Assembly: GCF_001435505.1 (NCBI RefSeq)
Contig: NZ_AZDO01000050.1
Coordinates: 1 to 64,000, forward strand
DNA length: 64,000 nucleotides
From: Companilactobacillus futsaii JCM 17355
Lineage (GTDB): Bacteria; Bacillota; Bacilli; Lactobacillales; Lactobacillaceae
Direction of reading: 5' to 3'
Shown here: in pieces, positions 17,509 to 25,713 of the stretch
Numbering within the stretch: position 1 is the first letter of the stretch
Layout: each line of letters starts with the position of its first letter
Made by a program: the position numbers and the translations under genes
The notes under the pieces: model-generated
Told to the model about the DNA's origin: nothing
Databases searched by the model: none
The model's input: only the letters and a program-made list of their open reading frames with translations

Positions 17509-19389
17509 TTATTTATTAATCTTATTCTTGATATATCCCTTGCCAGCTGTTAAATCGTATTGAACTAATTGATATTCCTTTCGTAATTGACGTTGTGATT
17601 TGGTTAATTGTTTGTCAGAAATTTGCTTACCATTTTGATCAACCATCAAATCTTCATCTTTACCAACACTGTTTTTAGCAGTAGCTGGCAATTTCTCCTG
17701 AACCTTAGTCAACAAAGCATAATAAGGTGTAACTTTTTGTTTCATTTGTTTTAAAGCAATTGGAATAAAGTCATTTGGATCAGTTATAGCTGTATTTTGC
17801 TCAATTTTTTTAGTGCCATAATTATGATTCAAAGCATATTTATTGCTATAAATGAAGTAATCAGTTTCATGTTGAACGACGTTATATTTTTCCATGGAAT
17901 TTTTATCGTACAATCCTGGCAAATGATCACCATACCAAACAACCGTGATTGGTTTTTTGATAGTATCCAATTTATCTAAAAATTCTTTAGTCGAGTCATC
18001 AGTATAATTAATTCCTTTAGCATAATTGCCAACTTGTAGTGGAATCCCCGCCGCTGAACCTTTATATGTAAATTGATTATTATCATACGATACATTAAAT
18101 GGCATATGATTTTGCATCGTTACTAAACTAATAAACTGTCCCTTTTTTCTGGCGTTGATTTGCTTCAAAGTCTCTTTATAGGAAGATTTATCATCGATAA
18201 AAGTACTGTAACTAAGCTTGGATTTATACTCCAAGGCATTTTTACCTTTGGTTTGAAAATTCTTGAATTTATCAAATCCTAATTTAGGATAAACGATATC
18301 ACGATCATAAAAATTCCCATAGTATGGATGAATAGCTGCCGCATAATCGAAACTATTAATAATGTTGATAGGATGATCTTGATTAACTACCAATTGCGTA
18401 TATGGCGATTGTAAAGATTTGGCAAATTGATTATAAGCCAAACCCGTAAAAGCCATGTATTCCATATTGGCCGTTCCACCACCGTATCCAGAACTCAACA
18501 TTAATCCTGAGGTATTCTCTTGTTTGATTTGATTGATCTTAGGAATAGGATCTTGATTGAGCGTAACATTTGGAACCCTCACTGGATCAGAAAAGCTTTC
18601 GCTCAAGACAAAAATCAAAGTTTGCTTATTTAAATCATTATTAGGACGCTTTCGATTGATTCGTTGAGCGGATTTTTGATACTTGTGCAAAATATTTTGC
18701 ATTGTTTCTTGATTATAATTTGCTGGTTTATCCATAATATCAGTGTGAATATTCCCCAAAAATGGCAATAGTGGACCCGTAGTGTTGGCAATCAAACTAA
18801 TATTTGGTGCAAAGTTGATGTAACCAGTTTTGGCAGTAACTTTGTTCATAAAAGAGCCCTCTTTATCAACGTTATAAAACGACCCGATAGTAGCTACTCC
18901 CAAGATGACTAAAATGATTCTTGTAATTAGATTAAAACGTAAAGTCTTATCCGAAAAATGTTTCCCTAAAAAGATGCAAAAACCTATTACAATTACAAAA
19001 CTAATAATAGCCAAAGCAACTATTTTCCAACTAATCATGGAGAATAATTGCCTCCAACTTCTTAAAAGCGCCAAATCACTTGGCATAATTGGTTCATTGC
19101 GATATGCCACTTTCAAACGATTAGCCACAATATAAACTCCAAAGAAAATATAATAAATAGCTGTCGCATAAAAGAAACGGTTAATTAAACCATAAACTGC
19201 TAAATACAATAAAAACAAAATCGTAATTGTTAATAAGTACGCCGCTACATTAGTGTGAAAAACTGCTTCATTAGTAGCTTTAACATCAACTGTTTGTGAC
19301 AGATGAAGCAAATACCCCACTAATGCGACGGAAAATAACATAAACAAAAATTGTAACAAGTAAATAAAAACAGACTTTTTAATATGCAT
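17509..19389 (-). CDS. LTA-synthase-like phosphoglycerol transferase
   Basis: A 626-residue membrane-anchored enzyme of the LtaS/MdoB alkaline-phosphatase superfamily. Five hydrophobic segments fill residues about 8-185, then a large extracellular sulfatase-like domain. Metal and catalytic motifs: LIFVLSESFSDP (metal Glu, about 265), GYGGGTANMEY (candidate nucleophile Thr, about 300), HPYYGNFYDRD and VVWYGDHLPG. Such enzymes transfer glycerol phosphate from phosphatidylglycerol to teichoic acid or glycans. Its GGGTANMEY sequence differs from the GKTSDSEF of true LtaS, so it is probably a paralogue modifying another polymer. It forms a tandem pair with 19471-21357. Confidence 0.82.
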   Translation of the reverse strand: MHIKKSVFIYLLQFLFMLFSVALVGYLLHLSQTVDVKATNEAVFHTNVAAYLLTITILFLLYLAVYGLINRFFYATAIYYIFFGVYIVANRLKVAYRNEPIMPSDLALLRSWRQLFSMISWKIVALAIISFVIVIGFCIFLGKHFSDKTLRFNLITRIILVILGVATIGSFYNVDKEGSFMNKVTAKTGYINFAPNISLIANTTGPLLPFLGNIHTDIMDKPANYNQETMQNILHKYQKSAQRINRKRPNNDLNKQTLIFVLSESFSDPVRVPNVTLNQDPIPKINQIKQENTSGLMLSSGYGGGTANMEYMAFTGLAYNQFAKSLQSPYTQLVVNQDHPINIINSFDYAAAIHPYYGNFYDRDIVYPKLGFDKFKNFQTKGKNALEYKSKLSYSTFIDDKSSYKETLKQINARKKGQFISLVTMQNHMPFNVSYDNNQFTYKGSAAGIPLQVGNYAKGINYTDDSTKEFLDKLDTIKKPITVVWYGDHLPGLYDKNSMEKYNVVQHETDYFIYSNKYALNHNYGTKKIEQNTAITDPNDFIPIALKQMKQKVTPYYALLTKVQEKLPATAKNSVGKDEDLMVDQNGKQISDKQLTKSQRQLRKEYQLVQYDLTAGKGYIKNKINK

Positions 19390-19439
19390 ATCCCCATGTC
19401 CTCTATTGAATGTATATTAATATTCTAATTTAAATTTAC

Positions 19440-19469
19440 AAAAAAAACGAACCGATTTCTCGATTCGTC
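19440..19469 (-). terminator. Probable intrinsic terminator
   Basis: An imperfect stem ACGAACCGA/TCGATTCGT is followed by a T-run on the minus strand, between the two LTA-synthase-like genes. They are therefore partly independent transcription units. Confidence 0.65.
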
Positions 19470-19470
19470 C

Positions 19471-21357
19471 TTATTTATTAATTATTTTTTGAGTATATCC
19501 TTTACCAGCTGTTAAATCGTACTGGACTAAACGATAATCTTGAAGCAATTCTTTTTGTTTGTGTGTTAAATCTGATTCTTTAACTTGCTTACTTTTCTCA
19601 TTAACATACAAATTACTACTAGAATCATCGATATTTCTTGCCATAGCGGGTAATTCTTCTTGAACCTCAGTTAAAAGAGCGTAATAAGGTGTCACTTTTT
19701 GATTCATTTGTTTCAAGGCTAGCGGGATAAAGCCATTTGGATCAGTGACCTTGGTAGCATCGGTTATCTTAGTTGTACCTTGATTGTGGTCACGAGCGTA
19801 TTTATTACTATAGACAAAATAATCAGTCTGATGTTGAGCAATATTGTATTTGTACATATCGTTGCCATCATAAATACCTGGGAGATGGTCGCCATACCAT
19901 ACAACAGTGATTGGTTTATCTATCTTATCCAAACTATCTAAGAATTCCTTCGTAGCATTATCGGTATAACTTAAACCTTTAGCATAGTTGTTAACTTGGT
20001 CACGATTTTTATTCGAAATAGCTGAGCCGGTATTAGAAAATTGGTTATCACTATAATTATTCATATAAGGCATATGATTTTGCATTGTAACTAAGTTGAT
20101 AAATTGCCCATTATTAACGTGATTAACTTGCCATAATGCATCATCATATGCAGACTCATCGCTGATATATTCCATTCCTGGCAAAATAGTCGAATATTTC
20201 AATGCTTCATCACCAGTCGTATCAATATTGCGGAAACTTTGAAAACCAAAACTTTTATAAACCGTATTGCGATTATAAAAATTACCATGATAAGGATGAA
20301 TAGCGCTGGCAGTTTTAAAACTATTAGCGATATTAATTGGATTTTCTTGCTTGTTAACTACTTGAGTATATGGAGATTGTAACGAATTGGAGAATTGATT
20401 CAAGGCCAAACCAGTTAAAGTCATATACTCCATATTAGCAGTACCCCCACCATATCCAGAACTCATCATCAATCCTGAAGTAGTCGTGTTCTCAAGATTA
20501 CGGATATTAGGCATCGGATCTTGATTCATCTTAAGATTGGGAACTCTAGTTGGATCAGAGAAACTTTCACTAAGGACAAAAATCAAAGTCTGATCAGATA
20601 GATTATTATTATCACGTTTTTTATTTATCTCTTTAGCTCGTGTTTGATATTTTTTGACGACTTTTGACATTGTTTGTTGACTATAATCCTGTGGTTTTTC
20701 CATGATATTGACATACATATTACCTAAAAATGTCAGCATTGGACCGTTGGTATTGGCCGATTTATTAATATTTGAATCTAAATTAGTATATCCCGAAGCC
20801 GCCAATAAACGATAAGTGAACGAATTATTATCATTTGCGGTATAAAAAATACCAATACTGAGCGCTGTCAGTCCTACAAAAATCAATCTTGTAATTGGTT
20901 TGAAGCGTAACATCCTTTTACCAAATCGCAATTCTAGAATAACAAAGACCGCTATAACGATAATCAACGCTACTAATACGGTCACAATAAGTTTTGGTGT
21001 CAACATTGCTAATAACGATTTGGTGTTTTTCAATAACAATAAATCACTTGGCAAAATCGGTTCAGAACGATAGATTACTTTCATTCTGTCAGCCACCGCA
21101 TAAATGAAAAAGAACACGAAAAACACCGCTGAAGCATAAAAGAAGCGATTGAATAAACCATATAATCCTAAATAAATAATGAAAATAATTGCCGTGGTAA
21201 GTAAATACGTATTCAAATTAGTCCTAAAAACTATTTGTTTGGTAAATATTAAGTCGCCCGTTTGAGCCCAATTTAAGCAAAAGCCTATCAAAAAAGAAGC
21301 TAATATCATAAATATTAACTGTAACCAACCTAAATTATTCCTTCTCTTTTTGTGCAT
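19471..21357 (-). CDS. LTA-synthase-like phosphoglycerol transferase, paralogue
   Basis: A 628-residue homologue of the gene at 17509-19389 with the same plan: five N-terminal membrane segments (about 12-190), then a sulfatase-like ectodomain. Conserved motifs: LIFVLSESFSDPTRVP, SSGYGGGTANMEYMTLTGL, HPYHGNFYNRN and VVWYGDHLPGIYDG. The C-terminus LVQYDLTAGKGY is also shared with the copy. The two clearly arose by tandem duplication. GAGGGCG precedes the ATG. The acceptor polymer is unknown. Confidence 0.82.
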   Translation of the reverse strand: MHKKRRNNLGWLQLIFMILASFLIGFCLNWAQTGDLIFTKQIVFRTNLNTYLLTTAIIFIIYLGLYGLFNRFFYASAVFFVFFFIYAVADRMKVIYRSEPILPSDLLLLKNTKSLLAMLTPKLIVTVLVALIIVIAVFVILELRFGKRMLRFKPITRLIFVGLTALSIGIFYTANDNNSFTYRLLAASGYTNLDSNINKSANTNGPMLTFLGNMYVNIMEKPQDYSQQTMSKVVKKYQTRAKEINKKRDNNNLSDQTLIFVLSESFSDPTRVPNLKMNQDPMPNIRNLENTTTSGLMMSSGYGGGTANMEYMTLTGLALNQFSNSLQSPYTQVVNKQENPINIANSFKTASAIHPYHGNFYNRNTVYKSFGFQSFRNIDTTGDEALKYSTILPGMEYISDESAYDDALWQVNHVNNGQFINLVTMQNHMPYMNNYSDNQFSNTGSAISNKNRDQVNNYAKGLSYTDNATKEFLDSLDKIDKPITVVWYGDHLPGIYDGNDMYKYNIAQHQTDYFVYSNKYARDHNQGTTKITDATKVTDPNGFIPLALKQMNQKVTPYYALLTEVQEELPAMARNIDDSSSNLYVNEKSKQVKESDLTHKQKELLQDYRLVQYDLTAGKGYTQKIINK

Positions 21358-21397
21358 TAAAACGCCCTCATAATTACTATAGTATTAGAGATATTAT

Positions 21398-21432
21398 AAC
21401 GCCGATTAAACTAAAAAAGTCTAATCGGCGTT
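21398..21432. terminator. Inverted repeat, probable terminator
   Basis: AACGCCGATTA and TAATCGGCGTT form a perfect 11-bp stem. The T-run is better on the plus strand; on the minus strand it lies downstream of the flavodoxin-fold gene. Confidence 0.6.
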
Positions 21433-21436
21433 ATTT

Positions 21437-22018
21437 TTACTTATTCGCATATAAATTAGGTAAATCATCTAAATACTTTTCTCGTATTTGATCAGTCGTC
21501 GTATTAACTTGGCCAAAGTGGATCCAATTAACCGTCTGAGGATCAATTCCTAAGTCATTCAATGTTCGTGCAATAAAAACATTTTGAATTGGATTGCCAC
21601 AATCATTTTCTAAGTATTCTTTAGTTACCGTTGAAGTCGTTATAACGGTAGCCTTCTTGATGTTAGTCAATAGACCTTTCCAACCATTATCTTCGTTATA
21701 TGCAAAGCCACTCAGCATCGTTTTATCCAAAAAGCCCTTCAACATGGCCGGTAGATTGTGCCACCAGATTGGAAAAATAAAAACTAATTCGTCTGATGCT
21801 GCGATTTTTCGTTGATATCGTCTAACTAATTCATCGTTAGTTTGACCTTGACTATAAACTTTCAAATCTTCTTCAGAAAGTACTGGATCAAAATGATCAC
21901 TGTAAGGGTCGATTATTTCGAATTCTTCATCATTTTTCGAAAATGAATTAGTTAATCTGTTTAGAATTTCATGATTAAAACTTCCCGCGTATGGATGAGT
22001 ATAAATAACAGTTTTCAT
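21437..22018 (-). CDS. Flavodoxin-fold NAD(P)H oxidoreductase
   Basis: A 193-residue protein of the NAD(P)H dehydrogenase (quinone)/YwrO-KefF family. It begins VIYTHPYAGSFNHEIL (FMN phosphate loop), has DPYSDHFDPVLSEED, and FIFPIWWHNLPAMLKGFLDK, the flavin-binding loop of the family. It probably transfers hydride from NAD(P)H to quinones or other electrophiles using bound FMN. GAAGGAG lies before the ATG. A single-gene unit. Confidence 0.85.
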   Translation of the reverse strand: MKTVIYTHPYAGSFNHEILNRLTNSFSKNDEEFEIIDPYSDHFDPVLSEEDLKVYSQGQTNDELVRRYQRKIAASDELVFIFPIWWHNLPAMLKGFLDKTMLSGFAYNEDNGWKGLLTNIKKATVITTSTVTKEYLENDCGNPIQNVFIARTLNDLGIDPQTVNWIHFGQVNTTTDQIREKYLDDLPNLYANK

Positions 22019-22098
22019 ATTAAATCTCCTTCATACTTTACATTAAGCTCTATTGTAACCGATTTCCAGACCTAATAAATATTTTTATTTATTATATT

Positions 22099-22950
22099 TT
22101 AATTATCATTAAATTTACCAGCAATCGACATCGTTGGTTGAATATTGATAAACGCTTGTGGATCTTCTTTTAAGATAATCTTTTTGGCAAAGAACAATTG
22201 ATATTTAGTTAAAACCATCGTAATAGAGCCAATCTCCTCACCGGAATATGCGCCGCGCAAGTGATAATCAAGTGTTAAACCACGATTAAGCGACTTGAGT
22301 AATTCTTTTGCAATATCATCAACTCTATGACTGTAAACTGTAACAGTAATTTTCTGTTGTTGGATATACATTTTATCTATTACCATATTAGTAATATAAA
22401 TAGAAATAATTGTATACAATGCTAGTTCCCATCCAAAGGCAAAACCAGCAATCGTAATAATAACAGCATTAATGGCAAAGCTAACTTGACCAACTGAACG
22501 ACCCGTACTTCTTTGGACAATCAAAGCGATAATATCGGTACCACCAGTTGAAAATCCATAACGAAAACACAAACCAATTCCAGCCCCTGATAGGATTCCA
22601 CCAAAGACGGCTGAAAGTAATGGATCTTTAGTAATTGGATATAACGGTATAAATAAAATAAATAATGAAGCTGAAGCGACTGAGATGATTGAAAGGATGG
22701 TAAACTTCTTACCCAATTTTAACCAAGCCAAAATAATCAATGGTAAATTTAATAAAACGTACCATAGATAAACAGGTGTACTCATATGTGCGAACTCATT
22801 CAACAAGTTCACTATTAACTGTGATGCACCAGTAACACCACTAGTATAAAGTTTTGCCGGCTGCAAGAGTAACTGAATACCCAAAGCCGAGGTTATTCCA
22901 TAAAACAAAGCTGCCAATATACTTTTATAGTAGTCCTTAATAAATTTCAC
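22099..22950 (-). CDS. YitT family membrane protein
   Basis: A 283-residue protein with five or six membrane helices (residues about 10-200; YitT/DUF161 domain with FRYGFSTGGTDIIALIV) and a C-terminal cytoplasmic DUF2179 domain (about 205-283, ending with a ferredoxin-like fold: SITMVLTKYQL...IQPTMSIAG). The family is widespread in Firmicutes and its transport role is unproven. The start is GTG at 22950 with AAGGAGGGG upstream. Confidence 0.87.
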   Translation of the reverse strand: MKFIKDYYKSILAALFYGITSALGIQLLLQPAKLYTSGVTGASQLIVNLLNEFAHMSTPVYLWYVLLNLPLIILAWLKLGKKFTILSIISVASASLFILFIPLYPITKDPLLSAVFGGILSGAGIGLCFRYGFSTGGTDIIALIVQRSTGRSVGQVSFAINAVIITIAGFAFGWELALYTIISIYITNMVIDKMYIQQQKITVTVYSHRVDDIAKELLKSLNRGLTLDYHLRGAYSGEEIGSITMVLTKYQLFFAKKIILKEDPQAFINIQPTMSIAGKFNDN

Positions 22951-22980
22951 GAAATACCCCTCCTTATCTCTATTTGTTTT

Positions 22981-23047
22981 TGTTAATGTATGCTTCCGTC
23001 CTCCATAGCAAAGAAAATTTGGCTGGAACGGACGATAAAATTTAACA
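22981..23047. repeat. Intergenic repeat element, copy 2
   Basis: CCGTCCTCCATAGC followed by AAAGAAAAT at 22996-23018, the second copy of the 23-nt motif. TGTTAA (22981-22986) can pair with TTAACA (23042-23047), and TCCGT with a downstream ACGGA, so the motif again sits in a potential hairpin. It lies between the divergent yitT and dehydrogenase genes. Confidence 0.6.
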
Positions 23048-23172
23048 CTAACTTAATTAACAACATCAACTGAATTATAGCAAACAACTATGGTTAATAA
23101 ATAGGGCAATCATATCATTAACTAGAAGATTTTTCGTATAATATAATTAACTTGATAATTGGAGGAAATAAT

Positions 23173-24033
23173 ATGCAAAAAATTGGTTTCATTGGTACTG
23201 GCGTTATGGGTAGCGGTATCATCAATAATCTCTTAAAAGCTAACTATGATGTTGATATTTATACTAGAACAAAATCAAAGGCTGAACCTCTGATTAATGA
23301 AGGTGCTAAATGGTTTTCTGATCCTAAAACTGTTGCACAAAATGCCGACATAATTTTTTCCATGGTCGGTTTTCCACAAGATGTTGAAGATGTTTATTTT
23401 AAAGACAACGGTATCTTTGCCGGATTAAGTGCCGGTAAGATTATCGTTGACATGACAACTAGTACACCCACTTTGGCTAAGAAAATCGGTCAAAAGGCTG
23501 AAGAAATGAACGTTGAATCAATCGATGCTCCTGTTTCAGGCGGTGACGTTGGTGCTCGTGATGGTAAATTAACTATTATGGTCGGTGGCAGTAAAAAAGC
23601 TTTTGAAACTCTCAAGCCTATCTTTGATATCATCGGCAAAACTTATCACTACTTTGGCTCATATGGATCTGGACAACATGCAAAGATGGCTAATCAAATT
23701 ATGATTGCTGGCACGATGACTGGTTTAACAGAAATGTTTGTTTATGCTAAAGCTGCTGGATTGGATTTACAATCAGTTCTCGAAACTGTTGAAGGTGGCG
23801 GCGGAGATAACTGGAGCCTAGAAAATTACGGTCCACGAATCCTCAAAGGCGATTTCAAACCGGGCTTTTATTCTAAGCATTTCCTTAAAGATCTTCGGAT
23901 TGCTCTGGATGAAAGTGAAAAAATGGGCTTAGACTTGCCAGCTACTAAACAAGCTAAGAAACTTTATGAAACCTTGGTCGATCAAAAAGGCCTCGGAAAT
24001 GACGGTACACAAGCTTTAATTAAATTATGGTAA
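23173..24033 (+). CDS. NAD(P)-dependent beta-hydroxyacid dehydrogenase
   Basis: A 286-residue 3-hydroxyisobutyrate dehydrogenase-family enzyme (GarR/GlxR-like). The Rossmann motif IGFIGTGVMGSGI is at 3-15, the substrate-binding signature DAPVSGGDVGARDGKLTIMV near 118, and the catalytic lysine lies in GSGQHAKMANQIM. Likely reactions are tartronate-semialdehyde, glyoxylate or succinic-semialdehyde reduction. The ATG at 23173 follows TTGGAGG; the TTG at 23152 lacks a ribosome site and is rejected. Confidence 0.87.
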   Translation: MQKIGFIGTGVMGSGIINNLLKANYDVDIYTRTKSKAEPLINEGAKWFSDPKTVAQNADIIFSMVGFPQDVEDVYFKDNGIFAGLSAGKIIVDMTTSTPTLAKKIGQKAEEMNVESIDAPVSGGDVGARDGKLTIMVGGSKKAFETLKPIFDIIGKTYHYFGSYGSGQHAKMANQIMIAGTMTGLTEMFVYAKAAGLDLQSVLETVEGGGGDNWSLENYGPRILKGDFKPGFYSKHFLKDLRIALDESEKMGLDLPATKQAKKLYETLVDQKGLGNDGTQALIKLW

Positions 24034-24036
24034 TTA

Positions 24037-24091
24037 AAAACTCCAACAGAATAACTCAAAATTATTTGGGCTACTCTGTTGGAGTTGTTTT
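24037..24091. terminator. Bidirectional intrinsic terminator
   Basis: AACTCCAACAGA and TCTGTTGGAGTT form a 12-bp stem. It ends the dehydrogenase gene and overlaps the 3' end of the convergent sce7725-like gene. Confidence 0.82.
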
Positions 24092-25000
24092 CATTTCTAA
24101 CAATTTACTCATTAATTCAAAATGATGCATCAATGACAGTTTCTTAACTACTCCTAGTCCCGGAAACTTATTATGATGTGCATAACTTAATAGTTCCTCT
24201 AATGCTGGAGTCTGATTCAAACCTGAAATGTTTTTCTGACACCATGACATCATCTTATTCAAAGCTTCAAAGAATTTCTCCTTTTGTCCGCTTACCTTCT
24301 CATTACTGTCCGAGACAAAGTGATGAATTCGTAATTCACCTGTTTTTGTTACATAAATCAAATGTAAAGCAATAGCGCGCGATGGCATTCCCTTATCAAA
24401 ATAAACGTGTCCGACCATTGAATAATCACCGAATCCTTTGAAACCACCCACTTGATAATACCAATCAGCTGGCTCAAAATATTCATCCGTTAATAACTGA
24501 TAATCTTCAACGTGTTTCACAAAAGTCAATGGATCAGCCATTTTAATTTCCTTAGTAGAAACCATTTTCTGCATTCGAGCAACATCGGGAATTAGTACTT
24601 TATCCACAATTTTTAGCACTTGAGTTTTTTGGTAAGCCTTCAATAACTCATAATCTTTGGCAATCAATAAAGATTTTTGTGAACCTTCAGTCTGAACAAA
24701 ATCACTACTAAAATCAGCTGCTAAAATAGCGCTCGGATAATAAAAATCTAGCTTTGACAAATTTGGTAAGGGAAATAATTTTGTATCATTCAAACCATAA
24801 ACACTGACTTGAGGATTCGCTATAACGCTGAATGGATGTTGAAATTCAATCAAAGTTTGCACCGTCTTCAACAACTCTTTGGAATCCCTCACTGGCTCGA
24901 TTATCGGAATAATATTTTTACTCAAGCGCCTCTGTTCAACCAATTCTTTTAACGCCAGCAAGTCATACATTCTACCTCGTAAATAAGGATAATAAATCAT
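24071..25000 (-). CDS. sce7725-family-like protein
   Basis: A 309-residue cytoplasmic protein starting MIYYPYLRGRMYDLLALKEL then IIPIIEPV, the start typical of the sce7725 family. It has no membrane segment and no recognised catalytic motif. Central TAD-like phrase 'DPLTFVKHVEDY' and 'GGFKGFGDYSMVG' are family features. Function unknown; related proteins lie in variable genomic regions, often beside sce7726 or nuclease-like genes. Last gene of a three-gene operon after a helicase and a PD-(D/E)XK-like protein. Its start overlaps the preceding stop (ATGA), so the products are probably made in equal amounts. Family assignment is from memory of the N-terminal signature. Confidence 0.6.
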   Translation of the reverse strand: MIYYPYLRGRMYDLLALKELVEQRRLSKNIIPIIEPVRDSKELLKTVQTLIEFQHPFSVIANPQVSVYGLNDTKLFPLPNLSKLDFYYPSAILAADFSSDFVQTEGSQKSLLIAKDYELLKAYQKTQVLKIVDKVLIPDVARMQKMVSTKEIKMADPLTFVKHVEDYQLLTDEYFEPADWYYQVGGFKGFGDYSMVGHVYFDKGMPSRAIALHLIYVTKTGELRIHHFVSDSNEKVSGQKEKFFEALNKMMSWCQKNISGLNQTPALEELLSYAHHNKFPGLGVVKKLSLMHHFELMSKLLEMKTTPTE

Positions 25001-25713
25001 ACTTGATCCTCCAAATTTGGTTGATGCAATTTCTGTAATTCTAATTTCAAAGCTTGATATTGCTCATTACGAGCATCCAATTCTTCCTGCAATGAATCAA
25101 TAGCCTCATCTTGCAAATCATCAATAAAACGATCATAAAGATTATGGTCTGGCGTATAGACATCATATCCAGCTTTAGAACGCTTTTTTAATTCTTTGAA
25201 TAACTTATCATCCGAATACAATTGTAGGCCCTTTTCGACCTTTTTAGCTTTATCGACTTCTCTAAATAATGATGCTATAAAATGACTAGTTAATTTAGTT
25301 TCATCTACTTGCAAGTCTTGATACTGAGCTTTTTTAGCCACTGTCAAAAATCCTGGTGCTCGCAAGGTCTGTGGTGAATTCTCAATTGCTTTTTGATCAA
25401 AAGCTCGATATATCAAAACACCAATATGCGTGGGAATTTCAGCTTTTACTTCTTCAAATAATTTTTGTGGTAAAACAAAATAATTGTAGTTACCAATAAA
25501 TGACAATTTAGCTTTGGAATGAAAATCAGCCTTCGTAACCTTCAATTCATAACAACGCCATTCTATCTGACCATCAGATAATTGTTGGTAACTCAAAGTA
25601 TCGACGATTCCTTTTTTATCGGGCATCGACACTTCTTCCACTACATAGGATCCTTGTTCCAAACAATACTGATAAAGCGTACTTTCTAAATCTTTAGTTA
25701 ACTTAGTCTTCAT
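24997..25713 (-). CDS. PD-(D/E)XK-like (MmcB-related) protein
   Basis: A 238-residue protein. Residues 25-95 read VEEVSMPDKKGIVDTLSY then CYELKVTKADFHSKAKL, YFVLPQKLFEEVKAEIP and HIGVLIY. This is the pattern of MmcB/DUF4263-like restriction-fold proteins: an acidic residue (D in IVD), then E-x-K (ELK), then a KADF helix and a [Y/F]FV[L/V]P strand. The last 60 residues are a coiled coil rich in Glu, Gln and Leu (about 180-235). A nuclease role is inference. It overlaps the helicase gene by 11 bases and the sce7725-like gene by four. Confidence 0.65.
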   Translation of the reverse strand: MKTKLTKDLESTLYQYCLEQGSYVVEEVSMPDKKGIVDTLSYQQLSDGQIEWRCYELKVTKADFHSKAKLSFIGNYNYFVLPQKLFEEVKAEIPTHIGVLIYRAFDQKAIENSPQTLRAPGFLTVAKKAQYQDLQVDETKLTSHFIASLFREVDKAKKVEKGLQLYSDDKLFKELKKRSKAGYDVYTPDHNLYDRFIDDLQDEAIDSLQEELDARNEQYQALKLELQKLHQPNLEDQV

